Source: JAGTVG01 sp942491935 (lineage in GTDB: Bacteria > Bacteroidota > Bacteroidia > Cytophagales > Cyclobacteriaceae). Taken from it: a stretch of DNA of 64,000 nucleotides. A program made the position numbers and the translations under genes. The stretch lies in NCBI GenBank assembly GCA_942491935.1, contig CALOCZ010000072.1, positions 131,528-195,527 on the forward strand, written 5' to 3'. Numbering within the stretch: the stretch's first letter is position 1; each line of letters begins with the position of its first letter. This document shows, one piece after another, positions 1 through 9,552 of the stretch. The notes under the pieces are model-generated. The model was not told where the DNA came from and made no database searches. It saw only the letters and a list, made by a program, of their open reading frames with translations.

Positions 1-755
1 AGATCTCGAATGCCTGTTCAATTATTGATATTATAGAAGCAGAAAATGTAGAGGTAAAGGATCTTTTTATCGATGGGAATAAGGAGGAGAATTTTAAGGC
101 GGATGGATGCAATGGAAGTGGTGTCTATATATTTAAATCTAAAAAGGTCACCGTTGATAATGTAATTGTTAAGAATTTTAACGGAGAGGGAATCAGCTGG
201 CAAATTACCGAGAACGTTACAGTCAAGAATAGTGAGATCAGTGGCAGCGGAAATATTGGACTGCATCCGGGCACGGGATCTCCATTATCATTAATTGAAA
301 ACAACGATGTACATGATAATGAAGTGGATGGATTGTTTATTTGTTGGAGAGTTCATCACTCTAAGGTAATTGGAAATCGATTTTACAACAATGGGCGTTT
401 TGGAATTTGTACAGGGCATAAAGATTCAGATGTTTTGTTCGAGAAAAATCACATTTATAACAATGGCAGTGATGGAATTAATTTACGCGGGGAAAGGGCC
501 ATTAATGCACCTCATAGAAATATATTTAAAGACAATATCATAGAGAATAACGGAAAGAAAAATGGTGGATATGGGATGTCCTTTAATTCTCCCGCAGAAG
601 AAGTAAAGGTTGTTGGCAATACAATTAGAGATACGGGATCAGGAACACAAAAAGCTGGTTTATTTTTCTATAAAAACGCTTTGCCTGTGACTTTGGAAGG
701 TAACGAAATGGGCGGACATAAATTAGGTGATGTGGCATACGAAAGCGATCGATAA
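1..755 (+). CDS. Right-handed parallel beta-helix protein, 5' end outside window
   Basis: The frame is open from base 3 to the stop at 753-755, so the gene begins upstream of the window and about 250 C-terminal residues are visible. The residues form short repeating rungs rich in Asn, Gly and Asp, with recurring patterns such as NNGRFGI, NNGSDGI and NTIRDTG. This is typical of pectate-lyase-like parallel beta-helices (the PbH1/NosD type). Such proteins are usually secreted and act on or bind polysaccharides, but no catalytic residues can be assigned from the visible part. An internal ATG at 324 is not the real start because the homologous rung pattern continues upstream of it. Substrate and enzyme activity are unknown. 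Confidence 0.8.
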   Translation, partial: ISNACSIIDIIEAENVEVKDLFIDGNKEENFKADGCNGSGVYIFKSKKVTVDNVIVKNFNGEGISWQITENVTVKNSEISGSGNIGLHPGTGSPLSLIENNDVHDNEVDGLFICWRVHHSKVIGNRFYNNGRFGICTGHKDSDVLFEKNHIYNNGSDGINLRGERAINAPHRNIFKDNIIENNGKKNGGYGMSFNSPAEEVKVVGNTIRDTGSGTQKAGLFFYKNALPVTLEGNEMGGHKLGDVAYESDR

Positions 756-833
756 AATAATAAGTATCTCTCTACGGGATTTGTTTAAATTTTGAATTTC
801 ATTTAAATTACTTCAAAGTAAAAAAAATATAAA

Positions 834-1250
834 GTGGACTTTTCAGGAATAAACATCTGGGAACTAATCGTAGCTTCCCTTTCAACATTTGTCGTTGGTT
901 TTCTATGGTATGGCAATTTCCTTTTTGGAAAATCCTGGCAAAAGCTGGCCGGATTGAGCGATGAAGATATTGCAAAAGGGAATATGGCTATTATTTATGG
1001 AGCGGCATTTGTTTTAAATTTTGTGGCTGCATTATTTATTTCATTTTTCACTGAGATCGCTATGATGCTGGGATCAAGTGCCTTTATGGCTGGATTGTTT
1101 GCAATAATCCTTTGCATGGGATTTGTAGCAACAAGTTTTGGAGTCAATTTTCTTTTTTCTAGAAAACCTCTGAAACTATACTTTATTGATGTCGGGTATA
1201 TGGTCGTTAGCTTTTTCGTAATGGGAGTAATAATTGGTGCATGGCGGTAG
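834..1250 (+). CDS. DUF1761-like four-helix membrane protein
   Basis: This 138-residue protein starts with GTG at 834. It has four hydrophobic segments (about residues 6-28, 50-72, 80-105 and 115-137) and the motif GFLWYGNFLFGKSW after the first helix. That pattern matches the DUF1761 family of small integral membrane proteins of unknown function. The last helix lacks a cytoplasmic tail of any length. The next gene begins only four bases after the stop, so the two are probably co-transcribed, although no functional link is obvious. The family assignment rests on the WYG-x(2)-FGK-W pattern and the helix layout. Confidence 0.72.
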   Translation: MDFSGINIWELIVASLSTFVVGFLWYGNFLFGKSWQKLAGLSDEDIAKGNMAIIYGAAFVLNFVAALFISFFTEIAMMLGSSAFMAGLFAIILCMGFVATSFGVNFLFSRKPLKLYFIDVGYMVVSFFVMGVIIGAWR

Positions 1251-1254
1251 AATT

Positions 1255-2214
1255 ATGGAAAACAGAAGAACATTTATCAAAAAAGCTGGCACCCTTGCCT
1301 TGTCATCCGGTTTTCTAAGCTCGTTGACTTCATGCAGTGATCTTCTCCTGGAAGAAGATGCATTGGCACTTCCAATACAGGCTCTTCCCAATGGACTTTT
1401 TTTTAGATTATCTCTTGCACAATGGTCGATGCGAAAGTTATTCTGGTCAGGAAATCTTACTACACTGGATTTTGCCTCAACTGCAAGAAACGTGTTTGGA
1501 ATCGATGCGATTGAATATGTTAACCAGTTTTTCATGGATAAAGCTACAGATAGGATTTATCTGACGGATTTAAAGAATCGTGCTGCTGATAATGGTGTAA
1601 AAAGTCTGATCATAATGATCGATGTTGAAGGCAGCCTTGCCACTTTGAATGAAATGAAAAGAAAAAAAGCTGTCGAAAACCATTATAAGTGGATTGATGC
1701 AGCAAAATTTCTTGGTTGTCATTCGATTCGTGTTAATGCTGCAGGAAAAGGAAGTCCTGAAGATGTTGCAAATGCAGCGGTTGAGAGTTTGGGAACGCTG
1801 TGCGAATATGGAGAAAAGGAAGGAATAAATATTATTGTTGAAAACCATGGTGGATATTCGAGTGATCCCAATTGGCTTACTCATGTTATCCAACAGGTCG
1901 GGAAGAAGAATTGTGGAATATTACCCGATTTTGGAAACTTTGTTATCAGCATTTGGCCCCCGAAATATTATGATACTTATAAGGGTATTGAAGAGTTAAT
2001 GCCATATGCAAAAGGCGTTAGTGCAAAATCGCGTGATTTTGATAGTTCCGGGCAGCATAAAACTTCAGACTTCAGGAAAATCCTGCAGATAATTAAGGAT
2101 TCAGGATTTACAGGGTATATCGGTATTGAATATGAAGGATATAAATTAAGTTCCGAGGCAGGAATAAAAGCCACCAGGCATCTCTTAATAGAAAGTGCTA
2201 AAGATTTAAATTAA
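1255..2214 (+). CDS. Exported sugar phosphate isomerase/epimerase (xylose-isomerase-like TIM barrel)
   Basis: The protein has about 319 residues. The ATG at 1255 is preferred over an upstream TTG at 1234, which overlaps the previous gene. The N-terminus carries twin arginines (MENRRTFIKKAG), a hydrophobic stretch and a lipobox-like LTSC, suggesting Tat-dependent export and lipid anchoring. The remainder fits an AP-endonuclease-2/xylose-isomerase-like TIM barrel: VENHGG supplies a metal-ligand Glu, PDFGNF an Asp, and IGIEYEGY a C-terminal Glu. In Bacteroidota such exported isomerase-like proteins often sit near sugar catabolism genes. The true substrate is unknown, and isomerase activity is inferred only from the fold. 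Confidence 0.82.
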   Translation: MENRRTFIKKAGTLALSSGFLSSLTSCSDLLLEEDALALPIQALPNGLFFRLSLAQWSMRKLFWSGNLTTLDFASTARNVFGIDAIEYVNQFFMDKATDRIYLTDLKNRAADNGVKSLIIMIDVEGSLATLNEMKRKKAVENHYKWIDAAKFLGCHSIRVNAAGKGSPEDVANAAVESLGTLCEYGEKEGINIIVENHGGYSSDPNWLTHVIQQVGKKNCGILPDFGNFVISIWPPKYYDTYKGIEELMPYAKGVSAKSRDFDSSGQHKTSDFRKILQIIKDSGFTGYIGIEYEGYKLSSEAGIKATRHLLIESAKDLN

Positions 2215-2423
2215 TATTCCTTTAAAACTAACTGCTTTTCTTAAAGAGGTATTTTATTAGCCCGCTGAAACACATAACATATATTACCAATTACTCTTAT
2301 GCAATTATATTTTTAATTGAACAAAAATGAAAAGGATAGTATTGAACCACCTATATGCCAGTAAATAACCTTAATGCAGAATTTAACTATTTTTTTCTTA
2401 TTTGAAGAATTGAAAACTGATAA

Positions 2424-3236
2424 TTATTTTAAAGCACCAATAACCAATGATTCCTTGAAACTCCTTGGTATAATAGAAAGAAACTTATATAAACTGGATT
2501 CATTTACGGAATAGATTCTTTTAGGTTTCTTCTCTGATATAGCTTTCAAAACAGCTTTTGCTACATCCTTTGGATCCTTATTTACAGCATTCACTTTTTT
2601 GCCACCTGTTTCCTTAATTTTATGCAGGGCGTTTTTGAATATCGAGTCCTGAGGCACATTGTTTAAAACATCAAGAGTTTTATTCATTAAAGGGGTTTTA
2701 TGTCCCCCTGCCCTTATTAATGATACATACATTCCTAAAAGTCTTAATTCCATCCGCAGGGTGTTACTCCATGCTTCCATCATATATTTTGATGATCCAT
2801 AAGTTTGAAAAGGTAATAAAGTTTTGGCTGTTTCGCTGCTTATATTGATTATTCGGCCTTTATTTTTATACAATAGTGGGAAAAATGTATTAGTGACCCG
2901 GTATGCGCCAAGTACATTTACTTGCAACAGTTTCTCATACCTTCTGGTGCCTCCTTCGATCATTGGAACCTGATCAAAAATTCCAGCGTTATTAACTATC
3001 GCATCCAAACCATTAAAGGAATCAGAAACTCTTATAAACGTTTTATGTATAGATTCTTCATTGGTCACATCCATTATGCTGGTAGTAATATTACTTTTTA
3101 TATAAGCATTTAGCGCTTTAGGATTCACATCAGTACCAATAATGTGAAAATCCATTTGCGCCAGATATTCAGTTATAGCTTTTCCCAGTCCGCTTCCGGC
3201 TCCGGTTATTAAAACTACTTTTTTTTTCTTGACCAC
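2424..3236 (-). CDS. Short-chain dehydrogenase/reductase (SDR)
   Basis: This 270-residue classical SDR has the nucleotide-binding motif TGAGSGLG at about residues 11-18, NNAG near residue 85, and the catalytic Ser plus YGSSK pair near residues 133-150. An Asp in GTDVN after beta-2 suggests a preference for NAD(H), though this is an inference. The C-terminus is extended and ends in a moderately hydrophobic segment, as in SDRs that associate loosely with membranes. The gene is transcribed divergently from the cardiolipin synthase gene with a gap of 57 bases. The substrate cannot be named. Confidence 0.88.
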   Translation of the reverse strand: MVKKKKVVLITGAGSGLGKAITEYLAQMDFHIIGTDVNPKALNAYIKSNITTSIMDVTNEESIHKTFIRVSDSFNGLDAIVNNAGIFDQVPMIEGGTRRYEKLLQVNVLGAYRVTNTFFPLLYKNKGRIINISSETAKTLLPFQTYGSSKYMMEAWSNTLRMELRLLGMYVSLIRAGGHKTPLMNKTLDVLNNVPQDSIFKNALHKIKETGGKKVNAVNKDPKDVAKAVLKAISEKKPKRIYSVNESSLYKFLSIIPRSFKESLVIGALK

Positions 3237-3293
3237 TTGTATTCTATTAACTAAATTGAAGTTAAATGCGCGACATTCAAGTTTAAAACTAAA

Positions 3294-4757
3294 ATGGGCC
3301 TATTCCAATTATTTTATGAATTTATAAAACCATGGATATGGATTCCTCTTGGTATTGCATATATGGGGATAATCTTTGTGATTTTGCTTGAAAACAGGAA
3401 TGTTAATAAAGCGCTTTCTTATATTGTGATTCTGATATTTGTTCCCGTTCTAGGTTTGATCGTATTTTATTTTTTTGGAAGAGATTATAGAAAGAGAATA
3501 AGATTCAAATTCAGGAATGAACATGATTTAAATACGATTAAAAAGTTCAGAGAAGAATTGATCCACAACCAGGAAAATGCCCTTAAACATCTAAAAATAG
3601 AATTTGGAAGTTTAAGTAAACCCGCCAGAATGTTGATAAATGAGCAAAGTTCATTTCTCCTTTCAGGAAATGAGACCAAGCTATTGATTAATGGGGAGGA
3701 GAAATACCCTGAAGTCATCAAAGCTTTGAAGGCAGCAAAACATCACATACATCTTGAATATTATATTTTTTCAGATGATGATGTAGGGAAAGAGGTCCTG
3801 AATATATTAATCGAGAAATCAAAAGAAGGTGTTGAACTACGTATATTAGTGGATGGGGCAGGCTCATCGGACCTTGGTACAATTCCAAAAATTCTTAAAG
3901 AAAATGGCATAAAACTTTATAGGTTCATGCCTGTAAGATTTAAGAATTTAGCATCTACAAATTATCGGAATCATCGAAAAATGTTAATAATAGATGGCAA
4001 TATCGGATTTATTGGCGGATTAAACATAGATGAAAGATATTTAAACAATGGAAAGCACAAATTATATTGGCGGGATACTCATTTGAAGATTGAAGGGCCG
4101 GCAGTGAATATACTTCAATTGGTTTTCTCTACAGACTGGCGCTATGTAAGTAAAAAACTACTTCCTCTTGCCGAGCCGTATTTTAGCAAACAAACAAATC
4201 ATTCAGGGAAAAGTCCAATAACTGTTATAGCTTCAGGGCCTATATCCCTGAGACCCTATGGTATGGATAGTATGGTGAGTTTAATCCATAATGCCAGGAA
4301 AAATATTAAAATAACAAATCCCTATTTTATACCCAGTGATGAATTGAAAAGTGCACTAATAACGGCAGCCTTGTCTGGTATTGATGTAAAGATCATTTTA
4401 CCGGGTATGTCAGATTCAACTATTGTACAAAGAGCATCTTATTCATATTTTAAACCTTTTCTGTATAATGGAGTAAAAATATACCAATACAAGAAGGGTT
4501 TCATTCATGCAAAAACAATGACAGTAGATGATAAAGTATCATTAATTGGTTCATTTAATACAGACATCAGAAGCTTTTATATTAATTATGAAGCTTCAGC
4601 ATTGGTTTATGATAGGGAGTTGGCCCATCAGCTTAATAATCAGTTTGACGAAGATTTGGCATATTCAACAAAATTGGATTACAATTCATGGAAAAGTAGA
4701 TCTATAAATCAAAGATTAATAGACTCTTTATGTCGATTAATTACACCATTACTTTAA
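3294..4757 (+). CDS. cls: Cardiolipin synthase (phospholipase D family)
   Basis: The enzyme joins two phosphatidylglycerol molecules into cardiolipin and glycerol at the inner membrane. The 487-residue length is typical of bacterial ClsA-type enzymes. Two N-terminal hydrophobic segments (about residues 10-60) are followed by two PLD domains. Each carries an HxKxxxxD motif: HRKMLIID near residue 227 and HAKTMTVDD near residue 405, followed by the usual GGLNI and GSFNTD residues. The ATG at 3294 directly precedes the first membrane segment. No indel is seen. The neighbouring genes do not suggest a dedicated phospholipid operon. Confidence 0.93.
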   Translation: MGLFQLFYEFIKPWIWIPLGIAYMGIIFVILLENRNVNKALSYIVILIFVPVLGLIVFYFFGRDYRKRIRFKFRNEHDLNTIKKFREELIHNQENALKHLKIEFGSLSKPARMLINEQSSFLLSGNETKLLINGEEKYPEVIKALKAAKHHIHLEYYIFSDDDVGKEVLNILIEKSKEGVELRILVDGAGSSDLGTIPKILKENGIKLYRFMPVRFKNLASTNYRNHRKMLIIDGNIGFIGGLNIDERYLNNGKHKLYWRDTHLKIEGPAVNILQLVFSTDWRYVSKKLLPLAEPYFSKQTNHSGKSPITVIASGPISLRPYGMDSMVSLIHNARKNIKITNPYFIPSDELKSALITAALSGIDVKIILPGMSDSTIVQRASYSYFKPFLYNGVKIYQYKKGFIHAKTMTVDDKVSLIGSFNTDIRSFYINYEASALVYDRELAHQLNNQFDEDLAYSTKLDYNSWKSRSINQRLIDSLCRLITPLL

Positions 4758-4863
4758 TAATATTTTAAAATACTTACTGCTAATATCAGCAGATAAGAAA
4801 ATAGAAACATTGTATAGAATAATCATTTTATTATATTGTTGATTGTAAATAAATATTTGATAT

Positions 4864-5691
4864 ATGATTATCACTTTATATGGCACTCGTGGATCAATTC
4901 CTGTTTGTGATGAAGGCTTCCAGGAATTTGGCGGAAACACGACTTGTTTTAGCATATACAGACATGATACTAAATCCATTGTTATTATTGACGCAGGTAC
5001 TGGTATCCGAAATTTAGGGAAGGACATGATGAAGAATCCTGATAAACAGAAGACAATCACAATAGGATTTACACATTTCCATTGGGACCATATCCAAGGT
5101 TTCCCCTTTTTCTTGCCAGCATATGATAAAAACACAAATTTAAGCATTATGTCGGTAGGAGAAACCAGCGAGTCGGAACTTCGTTCTATCCTTCAAGGCC
5201 AAATGCAAAGTGAATATTTTCCTATTCCAATGTCCAAGATGGGAGGCAATTTCACCTATACTAATTTGGGATTGGACTATGTTGCTGTAAATGGTATTAG
5301 AGTAAAAATGATCAAGCAAAATCACCCTGGAATTTCTTATGGCGTTAGAATTGAATTGGACGAACAGTCTCTTGTGATATGCACTGATGTTGAACATGAT
5401 GATGAGATTTCAGAGGATTTTATAGAATTCTGTAAAGATGCTGACCTTTTATTTCATGATGCCCAGTACACCGATGAGGAGCTGGAGCTTCATCGTGGAT
5501 GGGGTCATAGCAGCTACAATCAAGCTATGGAAGTAGCCGAAAGATCAAATGCAAAAATGCTGGTCATGACCCATCATGATCCGGATCACAATGATGAATT
5601 TCTAAGGAAACGGGAGAAAATTTGTCAGGAACGATTTAAATTCTGCGAGCTGGCAAGAGAGGGCAGCAAATACGATATTGCGGATTTTTAA
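4864..5691 (+). CDS. MBL-fold metal-dependent hydrolase (PhnP/RNase Z-like group)
   Basis: This is a soluble 275-residue metallo-beta-lactamase-fold hydrolase. It opens with TLYGTRGSIPV, typical of the group related to PhnP and cyclic phosphodiesterases. The metal ligands are visible in THFHWDHIQGFPFF (HxHxDH), in CTDVEHD, in FHDAQYTDEE, and in GHSSYNQA near the C-terminus. A further MTHHDPDHND segment resembles the last histidine ligand. The likely reaction is hydrolysis of a phosphodiester, but the substrate cannot be deduced. The ORF stands between cls and an opposing TfoX-N gene and looks like a single-gene unit. Confidence 0.87.
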   Translation: MIITLYGTRGSIPVCDEGFQEFGGNTTCFSIYRHDTKSIVIIDAGTGIRNLGKDMMKNPDKQKTITIGFTHFHWDHIQGFPFFLPAYDKNTNLSIMSVGETSESELRSILQGQMQSEYFPIPMSKMGGNFTYTNLGLDYVAVNGIRVKMIKQNHPGISYGVRIELDEQSLVICTDVEHDDEISEDFIEFCKDADLLFHDAQYTDEELELHRGWGHSSYNQAMEVAERSNAKMLVMTHHDPDHNDEFLRKREKICQERFKFCELAREGSKYDIADF

Positions 5692-5764
5692 TTTTTGCTA
5701 ATTAAATTTAGTTCTTTTTCAGCTGTGCAGGCTTTTTATCAATCCGACAACCGGTACTGAATCT

Positions 5765-6094
5765 TTATTTTTTTGCCCTTATGGCTGCTTCATAAGACTT
5801 ATCCGCCCAGATTTTTAGTTCATCCTGGTCTTCCAGCACATATGCCGGAACATCCCAATATGGCATTCCTTTTTTTCCTCCATGAGAAGGGAATTGCTGC
5901 ATGCCTTCCTTCTGATAATCTCCAACATTATTTTCATCTGCTCTCATCCTGAAAATATCTCCTGGACTGATCATTGCAAACATAATACCTTCCCTGAAGA
6001 TGCCATACCCCCCAAACATTTTTTTAAAGTCTACATCTCCATAAGCCGAAAACTGTTCTTCAATATAAGATTTATAATCTTCTGATACTTTCAT
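5765..6094 (-). CDS. TfoX/Sxy N-terminal domain protein
   Basis: The 109-residue protein consists of a TfoX N-terminal domain only, recognisable by KKMFGGYGIFREGIMFAMI and the downstream FRMRADE segment. The C-terminal TfoX domain found in the competence regulator of gammaproteobacteria is missing. Single-domain versions are common in Bacteroidota and have no established function, so a role in competence should not be assumed. The gene is a lone unit 49 bases downstream of the minus-strand MBL hydrolase gene, and the two may share a transcript. Confidence 0.83.
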   Translation of the reverse strand: MKVSEDYKSYIEEQFSAYGDVDFKKMFGGYGIFREGIMFAMISPGDIFRMRADENNVGDYQKEGMQQFPSHGGKKGMPYWDVPAYVLEDQDELKIWADKSYEAAIRAKK

Positions 6095-6143
6095 GACTTA
6101 TTGAATATTTAGTTATGGAATATTTTAATTTGTCAACAATATT

Positions 6144-7274
6144 TTATTGGTAATCTTTCCACCAATGAGTCGTCATTAAATTTTTGTTTACAGTCACCAT
6201 TTCTCCAATTTGAGGAGTGATAATTTTTATATCCAACTGCTTTCCTTTATTGATGGCTCTTTCAATCGGTTCTTTCCAGGGATGTAATGCCAGGTTAAAT
6301 TTCCCCCAATGAATGGGCATTAATAAATCACTATTCAGATCCCTACTGGCTTGTACAGTTTCTTCTGGCATCATATGTATTTCAGCCCAATTTTCATTGT
6401 ATGCTCCACATTCCAGGAAAACCAGATCAAATGGCCCGTATTCCTCTCCTATTTTTTTGAATCCTGGGAAATAACCTGAATCCCCGCCAAAAAATACTTT
6501 ACTGTTGCTTCCCTGAATTACCCAAGAACCCCATAATGTAGAATAACGATTGTTCAGGCCACGTCCTGAGAAGTGACGTGATGGTGTAAAAAGTAAAGTT
6601 ATAGATTCAAGATCAATCGAGTCCCACCAATTTAACTCAATTATATTTTCTGAAGGAATTCCCCATTTTTCCAGATGGGCTCCCACACTCAAAGGCACAT
6701 AAAACTTTTCAACCTTATCTTTAAGTTTAAGGATGGTTTTATAATCCAGGTGATCATAATGGTCGTGCGAAATTAAAACTGCATCAAGATCAGGTAAAAG
6801 ACCAACATTCATATAATTTGAATAAGAAAACCGCTTCGGTCCCATAAAGGAGAACATTGATGCCCGTTCACTGAACACCGGATCGATCAGCAGTACTTTT
6901 CCATCAATCTTTATAAGTATAGAAGAATGCCCAAACCATGTAAAGGAAAGGTTATTAGGATCAAGATCATTAAAACTATCCGGATTGAATTTATCAACCT
7001 GCAACATTTCGGCAGGTTCTCTATTCTTGTTATTTCTGAAAAACTCCCACATAACGCCAATCATCTTGCTGGATTTCATATCCAATTTGGTCGCAATGGT
7101 ATTGTGAAATTTTCCCATTTTGTAGTTACTGGCAGATTTCACTCGCTCCAGCCGTTCTCCTTCTATACTGCCCCCAATTTGTGGAGCGAAATTAAAAAAT
7201 AAGATCATGCCGATTGTGATCAATATAACAGCAGCTAATATTAAAATACCTGTCATTTTAAGAATCTTTAACAT
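6144..7274 (-). CDS. Membrane-anchored MBL-fold hydrolase (NAPE-PLD/UlaG-like)
   Basis: This 376-residue protein has one N-terminal transmembrane segment (about residues 8-30) and then a metallo-beta-lactamase domain. The domain start is marked by FTWFGHSSILIKIDG and LLIDPVFSER, the metal site by SHDHYDHLDY, and later ligands by GGDSGYF and MPIHWGKF. This arrangement matches the family that includes N-acylphosphatidylethanolamine-hydrolysing phospholipase D and L-ascorbate-6-phosphate lactonase. A phospholipid-like substrate is plausible given the membrane anchor but is not shown. It is unrelated in detail to the other MBL protein at 4864-5691. Confidence 0.87.
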   Translation of the reverse strand: MLKILKMTGILILAAVILITIGMILFFNFAPQIGGSIEGERLERVKSASNYKMGKFHNTIATKLDMKSSKMIGVMWEFFRNNKNREPAEMLQVDKFNPDSFNDLDPNNLSFTWFGHSSILIKIDGKVLLIDPVFSERASMFSFMGPKRFSYSNYMNVGLLPDLDAVLISHDHYDHLDYKTILKLKDKVEKFYVPLSVGAHLEKWGIPSENIIELNWWDSIDLESITLLFTPSRHFSGRGLNNRYSTLWGSWVIQGSNSKVFFGGDSGYFPGFKKIGEEYGPFDLVFLECGAYNENWAEIHMMPEETVQASRDLNSDLLMPIHWGKFNLALHPWKEPIERAINKGKQLDIKIITPQIGEMVTVNKNLMTTHWWKDYQ

Positions 7275-7472
7275 ACCAAATTAATAAACAGAACTGGAAT
7301 TGAATATGTCGAATAATTTTGTCTGATCTTACTTCAGGATTTTTGATTATGGCAAATGTATATCAAAATATTCATTGATTTTTCCTAAATTTCATTTGTA
7401 GCCAATTATTGCTAATAAATGACTTATATTGAAACTTCTGAACTTCTTAATTGTTAAGAAAAATTATTTCAA

Positions 7473-8120
7473 ATGAAAAAATTACTTTTTGTTATCATCC
7501 CTTTCTTTCTAGTACAAATCGATACTTGGGGACAAGTGGATTTAGGTGCGTTCGCTGGGATTGATAACGGACGGCTATCTGGTGATAAATTTTCAAATAC
7601 TATCTACAAATCCAAAATCGGATTTATCATTGGGCTAAGTATTGATCCTCAAATTAACGATCTGATATCATTGAGTATTCAACCAGGATATATTAAAACT
7701 GGCAGCACAATACAGGTTCCTGACACGATTGCAAACGAGTATAAAGACAGCTTAAGAATAAGTGTAGATTATCTGGTTTTAGACATATTTATAAAAATCC
7801 AATCTAAATCTAAGCGGCTATATTTTTCAAGCGGACTTGAATTCGGATATGGACTATCATTAGTGGCGGATAATGAAATTGAAGAGGTTGACTTAACCGG
7901 TGAATTGAACAAATGGAATATTTCGGCAGTATTTGGAGTTGGCTATAAGATCCCCATAAAAAGATCCGGTCTGTATTTTGAATTGCGATATACTCAGGGA
8001 CTGGTAAATATGACCGAAGCTGAGCCGGCAGATGAAGACTATATACCCCGTGTAAAACTAAGCGGATTAAAATTTGTTACTGGTTTCCAGATTCCAATTT
8101 CAAAACGCAATAAAAACTAA
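7473..8120 (+). CDS. Outer-membrane beta-barrel protein (PorT-like)
   Basis: The 215-residue protein has a Sec signal peptide (cleavage likely after about residue 20, near DTWGQ). It is followed by alternating amphipathic strands that fit the eight-stranded outer-membrane barrel family common in Bacteroidota (PorT/OMP_b-brl_2). Characteristic features are the GxxxG-rich first strand, SIQPGYIKTGS and the terminal strand GLKFVTGFQIPI. The next barrel gene starts two bases after its stop codon, so they are very likely translationally coupled. The function is not known, and structural or adhesion roles are both possible. Confidence 0.77.
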   Translation: MKKLLFVIIPFFLVQIDTWGQVDLGAFAGIDNGRLSGDKFSNTIYKSKIGFIIGLSIDPQINDLISLSIQPGYIKTGSTIQVPDTIANEYKDSLRISVDYLVLDIFIKIQSKSKRLYFSSGLEFGYGLSLVADNEIEEVDLTGELNKWNISAVFGVGYKIPIKRSGLYFELRYTQGLVNMTEAEPADEDYIPRVKLSGLKFVTGFQIPISKRNKN

Positions 8121-8121
8121 A

Positions 8122-9093
8122 ATGAATTTAATATATACTATAAAACTCCGATTACATTTTCTGACATCACTTGTCCTATGTCTCTCATTTTTCTTAAACG
8201 GGACACAGAGTTATGGACAGAAGGATACAAATAAAATACCTGAATTAAATGGGCATGTATTTATTCCAAATACTTATATCGAAAGTCCGTTTATGAATTC
8301 AACCTTTGACTTAGGCGTTGGATTGGGATCAACCGGTCAATATAAATATCCACTTTTTGAGGTAGATGATGAGCCGGTCTATGGATTGAGTGGACAGCTC
8401 TTATTTATCACTATTGGGTTGGAATACCAGCAGAAAATACAGGACTGGGCTGCAGTTTATATCAAGTATCGTTTATCTGCACGTATAGGCACTAATGTTG
8501 GGGCAATTCTTGCTGAAGGATTCAGTACTATAAATTCATTTCAGATTGGATGGAAAATAAGGATTCTAGAAAGTGAGAAATACAAGCTTTCAACGACAAT
8601 CGGGATCAGTAATTACAATGGGACATTCTTATCTGTCAGCAAGTTCATCGATGATGTAATTAACAATAAACCATTCCCTTCTCTTGTAACCAATACACCA
8701 GCACTCAATGGAAATTTAGGCTTTCAATTTGCCTACGGAATCAGTGAGCTATTTGGATTAAAGTTAAATTATCTGAATGCGGTTGGTGAATCACTTGATA
8801 GAGGTGAAACGGCCTATTACTTTTCGTTCGGGACCAGTATTGATTTAAATTTGTATCAAAAACACGATGTACCTTTGGGTTTTTCTCTGGCTTATGTATT
8901 AAGTTCGAGACCCGAACAAGTATTTAGGGAAAGTGGTCTTTCGAGTAGTATAAATCTGAAATTTGCGTATACCGGCACCCCTGATTTCATCCTTGGGTTA
9001 CAAACATCATATACTTTAGTTCCCATATCAGAAGAACAGGGCAATTTTAGTGCTATGGGAGCAACATTTGTTTTAACCTATTATTTTAATTAA
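8122..9093 (+). CDS. Secreted/outer-membrane beta-barrel protein, uncharacterised
   Basis: The ATG at 8122 is chosen, giving 323 residues. The longer frame from 8074 would overlap the upstream barrel gene and would precede the signal peptide. The N-terminus is a signal peptide ending near SYGQ. The rest is rich in Gly, Tyr and Phe with alternating hydrophobic positions and ends in an aromatic strand (TFVLTYYFN), the usual C-terminal signature of outer-membrane barrels. Its close spacing behind the PorT-like gene implies a two-gene operon. I do not recognise a named family. Confidence 0.68.
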   Translation: MNLIYTIKLRLHFLTSLVLCLSFFLNGTQSYGQKDTNKIPELNGHVFIPNTYIESPFMNSTFDLGVGLGSTGQYKYPLFEVDDEPVYGLSGQLLFITIGLEYQQKIQDWAAVYIKYRLSARIGTNVGAILAEGFSTINSFQIGWKIRILESEKYKLSTTIGISNYNGTFLSVSKFIDDVINNKPFPSLVTNTPALNGNLGFQFAYGISELFGLKLNYLNAVGESLDRGETAYYFSFGTSIDLNLYQKHDVPLGFSLAYVLSSRPEQVFRESGLSSSINLKFAYTGTPDFILGLQTSYTLVPISEEQGNFSAMGATFVLTYYFN

Positions 9094-9153
9094 GGAATGA
9101 AATTTGTCGAGTATAGGTATTGTGCCAGCTGGATCTCAATTAATATAGTATAA

Positions 9154-9552
9154 TTACTTCTTAATATTTGAGAACATTTTGTTTTCCACGTCCCTGAAAT
9201 CCGGATTAACAAAAATCTCACCTTCAATATCAAGTATTGGGTAACGTATATATCCTTGGTAGTTTATGGATAAAATTAGTTTTTGCATTTCCAGGTAATA
9301 GGCATCGTTCTCAGCCACATCCCTGAATTCATAGGATATTCCTTTAGATTCCAGCTTTCTCCGGAATTCATGGCAATGATTACATTCCATACTTCCATAA
9401 ACGATAACCTTCTTCTGAGAGCCCCTTGGCCTTGTTTTATCATCAATCGTACCTGATGTAGTCTCGGACTCTTGCTTTTCTCGCTTGCTCTCAGCACAAG
9501 TGATTAAAAGAAATAATCCTATAATAAAGAAAAGATATTTTAATGAATTCAT
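9154..9552 (-). CDS. Glutaredoxin-like lipoprotein
   Basis: The protein has 132 residues, with an N-terminal signal and lipobox (LLITCAES), so it should be exported and lipid-anchored. The mature part resembles glutaredoxin: VIVYGSMECNHCHEF contains a CxxC active site, followed by a helix, FRDVAEND and a YPILDIEGE strand resembling the cis-Pro-containing loop. It probably acts as a periplasmic disulfide reductase or isomerase-like protein. Its start codon overlaps the stop of the upstream GH13 gene by four bases, which implies translational coupling to the amylase. That pairing is unusual, and a disulfide-folding role for the amylase is only a guess. Confidence 0.72.
   Translation of the reverse strand: MNSLKYLFFIIGLFLLITCAESKREKQESETTSGTIDDKTRPRGSQKKVIVYGSMECNHCHEFRRKLESKGISYEFRDVAENDAYYLEMQKLILSINYQGYIRYPILDIEGEIFVNPDFRDVENKMFSNIKK

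Noticed and set aside
1176..1535. 119-codon minus-strand frame over the isomerase gene
   Set aside because: It runs antisense to a well-supported gene and shows no motif of its own.
5765..6094. Competence regulator TfoX
   Set aside because: Only the N-terminal TfoX domain is present and no competence genes are nearby, so I do not name it tfoX or assign a role in DNA uptake.
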